DNA of 64,000 bases from Gnetum montanum (taxonomy: Eukaryota > Streptophyta > Gnetopsida > Gnetales > Gnetaceae): contig MNCI01025042.1 of assembly GCA_015680685.1 (NCBI GenBank), forward strand, positions 702,649-766,648. Reading direction: 5' to 3'. Below, piece after piece: positions 11,494 through 24,126 of the stretch (position 1 is the first letter of the stretch; every line of letters starts with the position of its first letter). A model generated the notes under the pieces. That model saw only the letters and a list, made by a program, of their open reading frames with translations. It had not been told where the DNA came from and did no database searches. The translations under genes and the position numbers were made by a program.

Positions 11494-11555
11494 GGTATTA
11501 GTCTAGTGGTAAACACTCTTAATTTAAGAGTTGAAGCCATGGGTTCATTTTTGGT
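11494..11555 (+). mobile_element. SINE-like tRNA-derived fragment
   Basis: An A-box-like TATTAGTCTAGTGGTAAA (11496-11513) and a B-box-like GGGTTCATTTT (11541-11551) stand at tRNA-like spacing. No complete cloverleaf is seen and the 3' end is not defined. Confidence 0.4.
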
Positions 11556-12014
11556 GTGTAATGTTGAGTGATAAAGTTATAATTGAACTATATATCTTGA
11601 GACATACCTATATTATAATTATTTTAGGTTCCAATACCCCCACAATTATCCTTCATGTTAGTATGCACATGCATATTAAGATGAATGTTAGGGGTTACAA
11701 TATAAAATGTTGGTAAAATAAAACTAGAAAAATAATGATAAACATGAGCATGTCACAAGTATTATGTAGAATAGAAGTTTAAACTTTTAGGATTGAGAAA
11801 TCTTTATATTCAATCTAAACTCTACCAAAATATAATGTCAAGTATCTATGTTTAAAGATGATAGAGTCAAATAATTTTGATTTTGACATGGCCACCTTCC
11901 TTAGTCTTCACCACACATACAGTGATGCGTAGATTACTTTTAATCATGTATTTAATAACTTAAGAGGAAAATAAAGTGCTTAGTAAATTAATTATAAGAT
12001 CTTTTTAATAATGA

Positions 12015-12204
12015 GATGTTAGCCTAGTGGTATGAATATTGGCCTTGTAAGGAGTGGCATCCTCCTACCCCTTCCCTCCTTGAAATAACTGAAACATAGG
12101 TATACCCCAAGATTTATAAAAGTTTATAACTTAGTGTTACCTCATAAAAGTGAACCTCTAACTTAGATTTACCAAGTTAATATGTGTACCACTAGGCTAA
12201 CATC
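12015..12204. repeat. 190-bp unit with 18-bp perfect inverted ends
   Basis: GATGTTAGCCTAGTGGTA at 12015-12032 has its exact reverse complement at 12187-12204. Each end looks like the A-box start of a plant SINE, and the minus-strand copy has a possible B box (GAGGTTCACTTTT). It may be two SINEs inserted head to head or a MITE-like element with terminal inverted repeats. Confidence 0.5.
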
Positions 12205-13999
12205 TAATTGTCAAAAAAGAAGCTTCATTATGTCTAAAGACCAATAGGATCTATTGGATAGATATTACATTTTCATGAAAAATAAAGATAGATGCTACAA
12301 ATTGACCAAGCACCAATGGTGTTTTCAAAAATAAATCATACAGGATTTTTGCTATAATATTATAAAACTGTCTGAAATGGATACTCATAGCACAAGAAGG
12401 AAACACATGTAACTCATCTTCAAAGGCTCCTAATCTAAACAACCTTAAAATGCATTCTTCTTAGGGGAGTTGAATCTATCTTTCACTTTCAATTCTAAGC
12501 TAATGAGAACTTAAGAGAAGCTTGTTGATAACATTTTAATACTTCATGGGAATAGCGGATAAGAGATAGTAAGCTTCAACATATAGCTTATTAGATCTAA
12601 TGTGATGTAAATAAAATTGTCTCTTGCCTTCCACATTAGCTTAGATTTTTGTTACAATCTTTTGCTTGACTAGTTGGGAAATATGCTTAGGATTTTGTTG
12701 CACATCTCCCCAAGAGATATTTCATTTTCTCAATCATTGCATCCCTTGAAAATACCAAACATGGTCTTGTGGATCTTCAAAAATTGCTTTAATAATTTGT
12801 CTTACCTTGAGATATGGAAGTTATGAGTATATGTCATGAATTGACATAAGACTTCTGCTTCTAGAGGTAATAAATCACATTCACATAATAACATTGAGTA
12901 TGGTGTTTTCATCTTCACCTTTAACTCATTGAGAAGAAAAGTTTTTTGTACTCTTTCAATATCCTTCCGATGTTTAAGTCTCTAAATAAGACATCCATAA
13001 AATATAATAGGATAGATTGGAGCAACTTCACTCCAATAATAAATCACCTTTCAATACTAAATTTAAATATTATGTGAATACAAAACCACTTGCTAGGAAA
13101 TAAGAAAACTAGCTATCTTTAGTTAATGCAATTAGAAGATTACAATCGAATTCCCACAATTCAAAATGTTCAAAACTTGTCACACTCAAACGATATTGTG
13201 AAGCATGAGGCTCTACAACCACACAATGGTTATTAATGGAAGACACAACTAATTAGAAATCTCTCCCACAACTTGAAACTGAGATGTTAACTCAAAAGTA
13301 AAATACAAGAGGAAAGACACATAGATCAACACATCACAAGCTAATCTTTGGACTACAATCACCAATTGCACTTACCCAATGTACTCACTCACTCTTTGTT
13401 GCTTAGCTCTCCGCTCTCAAGAGCTCTTTCTCTCACTCATGCCTTCAAAAATGATGAATACATTAATATTTATATCAAACTAGAAGATAAAAACCCTAAA
13501 AAAATTTTCCCAAATTAACCTAAGGTTTTGTAGATGTTTTTGAAGTCTTCTCATCTTCTCCCTAGCTATTTTCATATCTTTTTCATTGTGTTCTAACTAT
13601 TTCCCAAATTGGATTGGGTGTTTTTGGAAGTTTCCTCATCTATATGGGTTATCTTTGACTTTGCTAAGACATCTATTATGAAAACCAAGCTCTCAGTTGA
13701 AACCTTCACTATTTTTCCAAGATGTCTCTTCTAGGCCCAAGACATCTTAGGTTCTCGTGAGATTTCTTACCCAAGATGTCACATGCATAGTTAAGACATC
13801 TCATCTGATATATCTTAATTAAAACACCAACAAGAAAATTCATGTTGTGACTTGTAATCTTCACCACCTAACTTGGGGCAAGATGTTATTGTAAATGCAA
13901 GGTTTTTAGTCCATGAGTTGTAATCTTACATACTTTAACTTTTTGGGGCTGAAAAATACCTCATAAGTTGCTACTACCTCACTTCCTAAGTGGGAAAAG

Positions 14000-15146
14000 T
14001 GATTTCATGTCTATATTTGGGCTTGGAATGGCTAAAAATGCCTTAGGAGACTACCAAATTTGACATTTTCATGGGTTTTATGGTGGTTATGGCCTTGGCT
14101 ATGCTAGAGCTACACACACCCAACATTGGAGTTATTGGGGTTTCCATTTACCTAGCAATGGCCAGCATACTCATCACAATTTCTAGTAGTTGTAGCATGT
14201 CCAATGTAGTCATCTCAAATTCTCAAAAATCTTTACATGGCTAGCATAGTTACCAAATTTCCCAACAAATTTTAATAATGCTAGTGTAGCTCTCCAAGAC
14301 TAGCATAGTTGAGGCATAGCTAGTGTAGTAACAAAAGTCTGTTTACTATTTTTAGTATCTAGTGTGGTTTTGATGGCCCTTGGGTTTTAAAACTTGTCAC
14401 AAATGGATAACTATGCTAGGAATAATGGCCTATTACACTTGTAAATAAAAATAATCTATCAAAAATCATGGTAGAAATTTGTAGCCTAAATAAGCAATGT
14501 TAAAGCCTATAAAAGCCAAACTTGAACACCTTATTTAGGTTCCGAACCTTTTTGCAACCTACCAGCCTTTGCAATTGTGAGCACTTTGAACTCATTTGGC
14601 ATGTGTAAGACTTTTGGAGCATCTTGGTATCTAATTGAGCACTAGAGACTCTTAGCATAGTACCATTGCAATAGGAGTCAAGCACCAATGTTTACATCAT
14701 TGGTAACCAAAGTTGTAGATTCAAGTGAAAACTAGTAAGTAGTTCTTAGTGATTGGAGTTGGGAAGCACCTGGATCATGAAGTTTGATTATGGAACACAA
14801 CTTGCTAGCTCCAGTAGGCTTCAACCTCCATCCAAGAAAGCTTCTTATGCATTTTAGCACACAATTTGTACTATTTTAAACTTTATACTTAAACACCTTA
14901 TTTTAATAAAGTTTACAGTTCATTTGTTATGCAAAATTCATTTCAGGTTTTAATTTTTGTTTTTATCTTTCAAATTTGTAATTTTATTTTCCTCCATTTA
15001 CATTCTTCAAGTCCCTAGGTGATCAACCAGATTGTCCAAGGCACCTTGGATCCTCTTTGTCGAAGGCCCTTGGAATTCAAGGTCAAAACTATTTCCACAC
15101 CTAGGATTTTTAGTTTTTTTAGTGATTAAATTTTTCAGGTGCAACA
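14000..15146 (+). repeat. G1 5' LTR, 3' portion (start not resolved)
   Basis: A TATAAAAG box lies at 14508-14515 and the LTR end (CAACA) at 15146, so R-U5 is about 640 bp, close to the 690-730 bp in the G2-type LTR units. The stretch 15009-15146 aligns with the reverse complement of 50697-50562 (shared AAGTCCCT, ATCAACxAGATTGT, GGCACCT, AGGCCCT, AAGGT). This shows that G1 and G2 share an LTR family and fixes the right end. Upstream of the TATA box are scattered CTAGCATAGTT / AGTGTAGT motifs like those of the palindrome arrays. The left border is unknown. Confidence 0.6.
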
Positions 15147-16080
15147 GTTTTTTCGTGCTAGAAGAAGGACCTTTGCCTAGATTTTCAGCCTAAACATTTT
15201 TCAAACATTTTCCAAAACTAAGTATTGCACATTTTGAACTCAAAATTCTACAAGTGTCTATCATGAAATCCAACATTGGTGCTTAACTCCTTGCAACTAA
15301 TACCTAGCGTAGTTGTTGTAGGTGACTTAGGTATTTATAAAATTCTCATAAAAATTGTTGTACTTTGTAGAATTAGTGTTGTTGATAGTCAAAACTAATT
15401 TTGTATGTTCCAAAGGCTAGTGTTATTCTACCACAATCACTCAAACCCTTCTATGAAATTTTCCAACAAACCCAATGTTGGTGTTCAATTTCCTGCAACT
15501 AATGCCTAGCATAGTTGTTGTAGGTGATTTGGGTGTTTGTAAAATTTTCATAATAGTTGCTAGACTATTAAAAGACAGTGTACTTAACACTCAAACCTAC
15601 AATTTGTGCTCATTAAAACCTACATTCAGGGTGTTCTTAGAGCCAATGTAGTTATGCTTCACCCACATAAACTTCTTGCTATGAAATCTTGTTGGGAGGT
15701 CGGTGTAGTCTTTTTCAACACCCCAACATAGTACTGAAAAGGTCAACGTTGCACATTCACTTTTTTAAATCCAGTGCATTTTTTCCAAGGGGGGATATCA
15801 CCATTGTAGTTGGCTAGACAATATGGTGATCTACTACACACCCTCCAGTGTAGATCCTGTTGGTGAAGCCAATGTAGTTGGTTCTTCCAACACCTAAAAC
15901 TTTCAAACTTTCCCAAGTGTAGTGCACATCATTGCCGCTGCAACTTGCATCACACTTGTAGTTGTAGTTTACACCATTTTCCAGCCATAATCCTTTACAT
16001 CTTGAACAATTCCACTTGTTGGAATTTTCATTTAAATAATTAATTATACATTTTATTAGATAAGATTTAAACTAGTAACC
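15147..16080 (+). other. G1 leader with primer-site region and a 202-bp duplication
   Basis: Right after the LTR end is CTAGAAGAAGGACC (15159-15172). Its counterpart in G2, read on the minus strand just inside 63917, is CTAGAAGGAGGACC at nearly the same distance. This is where a primer-binding site and packaging leader would lie; I cannot name the tRNA. Two direct copies of a roughly 90-bp segment (CAACATTGGTGCTTAACTCC..., CAATGTTGGTGTTCAATTTCC...) start 202 bp apart, at 15271 and 15473. Confidence 0.5.
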
Positions 16081-19030
16081 ATGTCTTTTAGCCTATTAAC
16101 TATGTTGCCCCTCAACTTGATCGGTATGACATCTAACCAAAATGTTGTGAGGGTCTATGACCCAAAAGACATTACGATAGCTAAGCATAGGAAATCGCTC
16201 AAATTAAGGGGACAAAGCCTAAATTTTTTGGTCATAAATGAAGATCACTATAATTTCATTTGTGCCAAAATCCAGGCTGGCTTATTCATGCCACAAATGG
16301 AGGTCGAGGTCAAGCATGAGTATGGGTTAATCCATCAAAATGAGAAGGAATACATACCCTCCCCCTATGGAAAAATACTGTTCAATGACACTTATGTGCA
16401 TATACTAAATCATTTAATTGAGATAAATGAATAGAGTGAGAAGGTTAGTTTAGAAAGCCAACATGAGAAGTAAGATGAGTTTGAGGGAGAGCCTAAACTG
16501 GACAACTTCATAAGAAGCCTCTTTCAACAATCAGCACCTCAAACCATTGCACCTACTTCAACCTCCCCTATCACTTCCATGGAACAAGTAGCTCAACCTT
16601 TGTCTTTTGTGTACCCAATCATGTTTTGGTTGACACCTATCATGGTAGCCCATTAGGCATATTTCATGCCTTAAATGGCCTCCTTGAGCTTCTCTATGCC
16701 TTTTGCCATGCAACCTTGGTCTGCACGATTGTCACAAGTGGTCTTCACCACAAATCACCCCTTCTTAATGCCAATGCCAATGGATCCCATAGTGGGATCC
16801 CAAATGATCCAAGGATCACAAACATCATGTGTACCCTTTATTTACCATATACTTGCTCTGACCTCCTTCTCATTGTTTGGTCCCCCTACAACCATGATGA
16901 CCCAACCTCTCTCTTCTATGTCACAACTCATTATGAGGCCATAGTCCTCTCAAGTCACTTCACAACCTTATGTACAGATTGCCCAACCCACTAGAATGCC
17001 CCAAGGCCTAGATCAAGCATTCCAAATGATGTAGGATCTTACGGAAGAGCTGCAAAAGCTCAAACCTTTGACCACCCAAATAGTGAAAATAATGGCATTT
17101 TATAAAGATGATCTAATTATTCTTGCTGTCCCATAGATAACTCTTCCATTGAGTGCCCCCATACCTCAATTCACCAAGTACAATAGTGAGGGTGATCTTA
17201 ATGCCAACCTTATATCCCCTTGTTCCAAGTGCCTGTTGTTGTAAGCCTAGCTGCATATCATAATCTAGATTTGTCCGATGTTTGTTACTGGTAAAGCCTT
17301 GGACTAGTACCATGCATTGCCAAGAGGATTTATATCGTTGCGAGAAGACTTAGTATCACAATTCATTAACTGTTTCAAGTATAACTTGAAACCTAACACA
17401 ATGCTTGACCAAAACATGAAGGACTCCTTGAACCCATGTAAAAATTTATACAAGGATGGAATGCTCTTCTTAACAAGATTCCTAAACCAATAGTTGAAAT
17501 TAACCTTCTTGCTATATTCAAGGGGGCAACTAATGACTTCATTTAGTTTGAACTCTACTACCTAGACTTGCAGTCACTCAACCAAGCATTTTCTCAAATC
17601 AAGAACGTAGAGGATGTTGCTATGGCCATTCATGACCCTACCTACATGGCATATAAGAATCAACGTACGTGAAAGGATAAGTAGAGGGGGAAAAAATAAT
17701 GTAGTTGTGGTCATTATGACTATAGAAAACAAAAATACATATGAGTTCAATGTAAACCAACCTAAGGCCCCTACCACCAATAACCAGTCATCAACATTTG
17801 GGGCCTCTACATCAACTAATACAAGGCCTAACTTTGAATGAAAAGATTGGTTTAGGTACACTAGGTTACCCCTAAAACCATTTGAGCTTCTTGATCAGTT
17901 GTTAAAGAGTGAAAGAATACAATATAAAAAATGACCAAGAATGCCCATAAGAGGTATGATAAACTATGTGAAATCACCATGAACCCCACTGTTGCAACCA
18001 AGGATGACTTGCATGTGCCTAAGTACTTCAAGCTTGACTGTTTCTACCACTACCATCAACTGCCAAGTCATGATATTGACTTTTGCTTGACGTTAAAGGA
18101 TGATGTGTAGAATATGATAGGCAAGGATGAGTTAGTACTCAATACCTCTAATCCAGTTAGGCCTTAAAAAAAATCCATGTCGGTATACAAGGACCCATTG
18201 AATGCCAACAAAAGTCCATATACTATAGTAGCATTCAATGTAAACAACAATCCTAGACTTGCATGGGAGCTGTTCATGATTTGGGTGCCTCATCGCAATG
18301 ATAGGGTGCTTCAACTTTGACTAGTTCAAAGTTCCCTTTTGTTGTAAGGATACCATTAGCTAGACCTCCTAATAAGCCTTTTGTAATCAGGGTGCCTCCT
18401 CCCATTGAAACCAAAACTATCCTTACAATTGAACAACGTCCTTCCATAGCAGCCAATGTAGCACCTGCTTCTCAACCAAACAACAACAACAAGAAATCCC
18501 TGAGAAAACAACATAAGAAGCTTATGCTGAAGCCTAAGAATATGAACAACAAGTAGGCCAAGGCATGAAAGGAGGTGTGCCCATCGAAGCCCACTCCAAT
18601 CTCATCTGTTCCAATGAGCTCTAACTCTCAGGCCAATTTAACTAGTCAATCATAGGAGGACCCAAAGCCACAAGGGAAGGGAAAAGAGGATAAAACACAA
18701 GCATTAAACCATGAAGTTTGCATCCTAGGGTGCATGGAGGAAGTTAGGAACAAGAAAAATGAGAAGCCAACAACCAATGATAGGAACTTCCTCAATGCTA
18801 TGGAATAGGTTAAGCAGTCACTAAATTAAAAAAATACTTTCATTTTCTTGTATGAGCTTGTAATGACTTTCACTACATACCGCGAAGCATTAGTGAAGAT
18901 GTTGAATTCTATTCTCATTAGTGAGAACATCTCTACTAGTGAAGAGTCCATCCATGTAGTGATGGTACCATCTTTACCAAAGGAAGAAATGAAGTTGATA
19001 ACACTAGTGTTTCACAATAGCGAAGTTAAG
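16081..19030 (+). pseudogene. G1 gag (Tat-like Ty3/gypsy), decayed
   Basis: It begins with a frame of 117 residues (16081-16434). The segment KHRKSLKLRGQ... to ...YNFICAKIQAGLF matches the minus-strand G2 gag (KPRQSLTLHGQ... YNFKCAKIQACLF). Further pieces follow in shifting frames: a Pro/Gln/Met-rich stretch near 16500-17000, a capsid-like part with TGKALDxYHALPRG and NCFKYNLKPNTMLDQ near 17280-17410, and RLPLKPFELLDQLLKSERIQYK near 17860-17930. A zinc-knuckle-like CFYHYHQLPSHDIDFC lies near 18030-18080. This last motif corresponds to the CHHC segment of Tat gag proteins and is conserved in G2. Many stops and several frameshifts make it nonfunctional. It is followed directly by the protease. 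Confidence 0.7.
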
Positions 19031-19597
19031 ACCAATCCCTAGGATGGCGAGACACTTAAGACTCCACTCTTCATAACCACAAGGATATTACAATACAGGG
19101 TACATAAGGTGCAGGTTAACTATGGAGTGACAACTAATGTATATCTTATACCATCATTGAAAGTTTAGGCCTAATAAAGCATATCCAAAATACTTCAACT
19201 TTTGCTCTTAAATCCTTTAATGGATCTTGAATTTTTGTAAAAGGCTTCATTTCTTTAGATTTTGTGGCAAGGGAAAAATTCCCCATAACGGTCAACTTCT
19301 TGGTGGTGGAAGAGACATTGGGATTCAATCTCATCCTGGGGAGGTCTTCTCTAGCTCAATTATGAGTTGTTTCCTAATCCATCCATCATGAAATTCACCT
19401 AACTTATGAGGAAGGGGAGATAAACATCCATGACAATACTAAGGTTCCTTTGGTAGTCAATAATGTTGACATAGAATAAGGATTTGTAGTGGAGTTTTAG
19501 GAAGAAACTCTTAATATTAGCCATGAAGTCAAAAATCCTAATAAAACACAAGAGACTGAAATTGACAATGATGGATCCTGAAGAATCTAAAGGGCCC
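19031..19597 (+). pseudogene. G1 aspartic protease, 5' part (interrupted)
   Basis: The segment around 19108-19150 (VQVNYGVTTNVYLI) corresponds to the active-site loop of Tat-type proteases (normally VDNGSSAD...). The catalytic aspartate and glycine context is destroyed. FPITVNFLVVEETLGFNLILGRSSLAQL (about 19268-19360) matches the second half of the fold and the G2 protease (LPTTIKFIVIDKMLGFTLIV...). The frame is cut at 19597 by the copia insertion and resumes at 24453. Stops and at least one frameshift are present. Confidence 0.7.
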
Positions 19598-19938
19598 TGT
19601 ATTTATGATGTAAGTTAAAAGGAAATAAAGAAATTAATTAGGATAAGCACACTCTTGTGAAACTCTCTTAAATTCTCCTTTTTTTAACTAATGAATATGT
19701 GCTACTACAATTATATAGTCCTTGATCTCCCAAGAATCGATATGAAGAGATAAGCATGAATTTAAAAAATCATGGGGATGATCCTTATCATCTCATTTAA
19801 GAATCTTCTTAATATGGGATGAACTAAACATGGGATTATATAGGAATTATATGAATAGGATCTCATCTTATTTAATATAGATTTATGGATGAGATCTATT
19901 TAGTTCTTTTGTTAAACATTTAGTTATCATATTCCACA
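19598..19938 (-). repeat. copia 3' LTR
   Basis: On the minus strand it runs TGTGGAATATG... to ...ATACA and is preceded by a purine-rich tract (CATGGGGGTGTT, reverse complement of 19939-19950). It is homologous to 24127-24452. Confidence 0.8.
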
Positions 19939-19944
19939 AACACC

Positions 19945-20168
19945 CCCATGATGGTAAGAGGTTCCACTCCAAGGAATTCTTTGAAAGAGTCAAACTTCTC
20001 ACAACTCAGAATCTTAGTAAAACTATCTACCATTTGTGCTTTAGTCACACAATGTTTCATGTCGAGTATGTTGTCTTGGATTAAGCTTATGAGATGATGA
20101 TGCCTGATATCTATGTGTTTGGAATTGAATATTGGTGAAGCATTCTTGCATAAATATGTGTGTACCAT
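19945..20168 (-). pseudogene. copia RNase H C-terminal end
   Basis: [19 protein letters not shown] followed by MKHCVTKAQMVDSFTKILSCEKF and FLGV is the standard end of copia polyproteins (KHIDVRYH... ...FTKALP). It is fused to the truncated RT by an internal deletion of several hundred codons and a frame change near 20115-20168. Confidence 0.75.
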
Positions 20169-20600
20169 GCACGTGGAGCTTGCTTAACCCCATATAATAC
20201 TTTATGAAGCTTGTAAACATGATTTCTCTTTTCTTTGTCAATGAAACCTTGTGGTTGCTCCACGTAAACTTCTTCATCAAGAAATCCATTAAGAAATGCA
20301 GAGGTCACATCTAGTTGATAAATCACATGGCTAGCTTATGTAGCAATAGTAAGAAAAATTCTCACGGATTCCATCCATGAAACAAGAGCAAAGCTATCAT
20401 CAAAATATCTACCTTTCTTTTGGAGATATCCTTTGGCAACCAAGCAAGCTTTGAATTTTTTCAGTGCACCATGTTGATTTCTTTTAATTTTAAAGATCCA
20501 TTTTAATGCAATAATTGGATTACCATATGGATGAGGAAAAAGGCTCCAAGTGTTATTCTTGTGAATTTGTTATAGCTTTTTCTCCATGGAAATAGTCTAG
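20100..20600 (-). pseudogene. copia reverse transcriptase, truncated
   Basis: RVT_2 motifs are clear on the minus strand: [40 protein letters not shown] and [18 protein letters not shown]. The sequence then jumps to the end of RNase H, so the YxDD catalytic segment and most of RNase H are missing. Confidence 0.8.
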
Positions 20601-21859
20601 TGGTCATCCTATGTTGCTGCTTTGACAATAGAAGATGGTACCATCATCATTTCCCCCACCTCAAGCAGTGTAAAAAATTCATCATCCATTGTAGTGAAGA
20701 GATCATGTACAATAGGTTTCACATCTTGGGTTTTTTGAGCATTTTCCTCCCAAAAATGACTATGGATCATGTCTTGGTGAAATTTGTATCCATCATATTG
20801 GATGCTGGATGGTATTTAGCTAGCCTAGATGTGGATGGAATCTGTGGTTGAGTGGAGATGGATGACATAGTTGATGTAGCAATTATCTCAAAGGGAAAGA
20901 TAAGTGATGAACTACTGCTAATTTGATGTAGGGGCATAGTATAATTTGCAGAATTTATATTCCAATATAGATTAGTGTTGGAAATAGGTTTTGCATTGGA
21001 ATGATTTACCTTTGAATTTGGACGTTGCTGTAGAGACAAAAAATACTATGGCAATAAAGATGGGACATCAAAATTTGGTGCATGTATTGGACTATTAGAA
21101 AGTTCTAGGTGATAAAATGTGACCACGTTTTGTGGTTGTAGTGTCTCTTTATTAGGAAGGGGATAGAAAATGATTGGAAGGAGAAATAATAGGTTGAATT
21201 TTGTACACTGGAAATGTGGTGGCAGGGCATTGGTGAGGAGTCATTGTTGTAGGAGATTTTTGTGATGGATAGGATAAAAAATGAGAAAATATGATAGCAT
21301 CGTTAGAGGGTATGAGACATACACTTCATCAATTAAAGTTGGATGCTACCGTAGCAAAGGAGAGAATGTTTACTAGGGCTTTCAAATGAAAAATATTTTG
21401 TATGGCCACCATGTGCAATCCACTATTTAGGAGTATAAACAACATGCCCATTGATTTGTTGAGCTATAATGGAAGGATCAAAAAAATGTGCAAAAGATGA
21501 GGGTGATTGCCCATGGTGGTCGTTGTGATGCTACGGTTGCAAATTAGATCTGTTGTTTTTACCATGACATGAAGAGTGCTACATAGAGGAATAAGATCAT
21601 CCATTATGTATGTTGGATGGTTGTGTATGTATATTGTTGCAAATGGAACCATTTCTCTTTTTATGCATAACATTTATTTTGATAATATGGTGATTGTGGC
21701 CTACCAAGTCACTTTGAGTGTTGGTACAAGACGTGTCGTTTCCTGCAAATTGAATGTTATTTTGTTGCCTTTCAAAAAACACTACATCATGTGAGTCGAT
21801 CACCTTTTTATTCTCTTCATCATAACATTTATAAGCATTGGAATTTGTGACATAGTCAA

Positions 21860-22660
21860 GGAAAAGACTGGGCTTTTCTTTAATATTTAATTTTTGCTAA
21901 TTTTGTTTAGGGATTTGCACATAGCAAGGAGATCCAAAGACTTTTAAATGAGAAATATTTGGAGAATAGCCATGCCATGATTTATATGGTGTTTTATCTT
22001 GAATTGATCTTGATGGAACTTGATTTAAAAAATAAATTGCTATTGCACAGGCTTCTACCCAAAACTTATTATCCAAGCTTAATATTTGAAGTACATGCCT
22101 TGCCATTTCTACCACTCTTCTATTCTTTTTCTTAGTGATGCCATTTTGTTCGGATGTAAATGATGTGGTAGTTTGATCAATAATTCCATTTTTCTTACAA
22201 AATTTATGAAATTCATTTGATAAAAATTCATCATCATGATTTGTCTAAATTTTCTTAATTGTATTACCACTTTGATTTTCTACTTCCACCTTGAATTCTT
22301 TAAAAAAATCCAATTTTTATCTTTCAATTTAAGAAAATATCCCTAATCAAATCTTGAAAAATCATCCACTATGATTAACATATATCAACTTTTACCTAGG
22401 CTCAATGTTTGCATGGGACCGCATAAATCCATATGAACTAGATCTAATTTTTCTTGAGATCTATGTTCTTTCCTAGGAAATGGAAACCTTGTAATTTTTC
22501 CTAGTTGACATATGTCACAATCATGATTATTTGGCAAAGAAAATTTTGGCATACCTCTAACAATTTCTCCTTTTTGCATGTGGTCCATTGAGCCAAAGTT
22601 GATGTGACCTAACTAAGCATGCCATAACCATGCTTTGTCTTCAGTGATGGTGAGACAATC
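21860..22660 (-). pseudogene. copia integrase
   Basis: The zinc-binding end CDICQLGKITRFPFP, followed by LDLVHMDLCGPM with the first catalytic Asp, lies at about 22385-22530. The core end ARHVLQILSLDNKFWVEACAIAIYFLNQVPSRS and the GYSPNISHLKVFGSPCYV segment are at 21897-22115. The middle is broken by frameshifts. Confidence 0.75.
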
Positions 22661-22869
22661 AACATCCTTTTGCATGTGGCATTTGTACATCTAATTCTTG
22701 CTAATAGGGATAATGATAATACCTTTATCATCATCAGCCTTTGAGATTTTGCAAACATCTTTTTCAAATTCAACACGATACCCATTGCAACATAATTGCC
22801 CCATACTTAATAAATTCTTTGAAAGATGTAGAACAAAATAGATCTGGAAAATAAAATATATGTGTTATC

Positions 22870-24080
22870 TTAAGTTGTTGTGAAGTCAAGCGATCCAATC
22901 CCAGTAATGGTTAACTTTTTCCCATTACCTATAATTACCTTTTCATCATATTTTCTAAACTTGAGAACAATTTCTTATTCCCTGTCATGTGATTGCTACA
23001 CCCACTATCAACATACCAAATATTGTTGTTGCCAACATCTGGTATGTTTGTAGAGATCATAAGTTGATCTTCCTCCTTTTCAATATAAAATAATTGCTCA
23101 CCTTTTTGTTGATCCTTTTGTTGATTTCACATTCTACAATTTTTTCTTTACCTTTCTTTTCACATATTCTATAATTTTTGCTTTACCTTTCTTTTCATAC
23201 TTCTTTCTAGGCCAACATTTTGGAGTATTGTGGATATTGATACCATAGAAATCATAATGCTTATCTTCCATTGCTTTATTTGATCTTCCATGACCATGAT
23301 ATTCATATTTACTACGACTGTGTCTATGTTCTCTAAGTGAGGATCCACCTGAGAATCTTTAATGTTGATTTTGATTTTGATTGGATGTCCTTTGAAATTA
23401 TGCTTGAAATGCATTTGCTATTGAATCCTCATGATTAGAAATCCTTTTCTTGTATGTTCTCAAGCTTCCTTTGAGCTCAACCATGGTCATCTTATCTAGA
23501 TCTCTTGCTTCTTCAATAGCCATGATGATAAGATCATATCATTTGGTTACACTTTGAAGGATCTTTTTAATAACAAGCCTTTCCTCAAGCATTTCTCCAC
23601 AAGATTCAAGTTCATTTCGAACTTGTTGAAATTGGTTGATTTATTGATCAATATTCTTTGAATCTAGCATATGAAAAGATTCAAAATATTTCCTTAATAC
23701 TTGTAACTTGACAACATGAACTTTTGATGATCCCTTGTATGCAATCTCTAGTGCATCCTTTGTAGCTTTGCTATTTCAATGCGTGAAAATTTTGGGAAAG
23801 ACTGTCATATCTAACCTAGATTGAATGATGAATAATGCTTTTGCATCTTTTTTTTACAAAGCTCCTTGACTTCATTCTTTTGTTATTCCTTCAAGGCTTA
23901 AAATGTTGCTTGATCAACATCTTTGAATTCATTTTCAATAAAATCCCATAGATCTAGTGAGCTTAAAAATGTCTACATCATGATTGCCCAATACTCATAA
24001 TTGTCTCCATGGAAGACAAGAGCTTAGAGAGATATGGATTTGTGATTTTGGGAAATTTTGGAGAGTTCTATTGTCAAGAA
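22870..24080 (-). pseudogene. copia gag and protease region
   Basis: Minus-strand pieces read NYEYWAIMMxTFLSSLDLWDFI and KILQSVTKxYDLIIMAIEE, typical of copia gag (UBN2/DUF4219 type). A basic, glycine-rich stretch with a degraded zinc knuckle (FYGINIHNTPKCW, near 23200-23270) follows. The protease signature WYVDSGCSNHMTG is present, with the catalytic Asp codon at 23007-23009. Frames shift between pieces and stops interrupt them. Confidence 0.7.
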
Positions 24081-24093
24081 TCTGAATTAACTT

Positions 24094-24105
24094 GCTCTGA
24101 TATCA
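24094..24105 (-). other. copia primer-binding site
   Basis: On the minus strand it reads TGATATCAGAGC, one mismatch from TGGTATCAGAGC, the complement of initiator tRNA-Met used by most plant copia elements. It stands about 20 nt inside the LTR border as drawn here. Confidence 0.75.
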
Positions 24106-24126
24106 AATTAAAAATATAAAGTACCA

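Larger units (their letters stand above)
10735..14000. other. AT-rich stretch without recognisable genes
   Basis: No coding family is visible on either strand. SINE-like units at 11494 and 12015 are listed separately. The right end merges into the U3-like part of the G1 LTR and has no clear border. Confidence 0.5.

Noticed and set aside
12011-12070. tRNA gene
   Set aside because: Only an A-box-like start is present; no cloverleaf, anticodon arm or clear T-arm can be drawn, and the unit recurs as an inverted pair.
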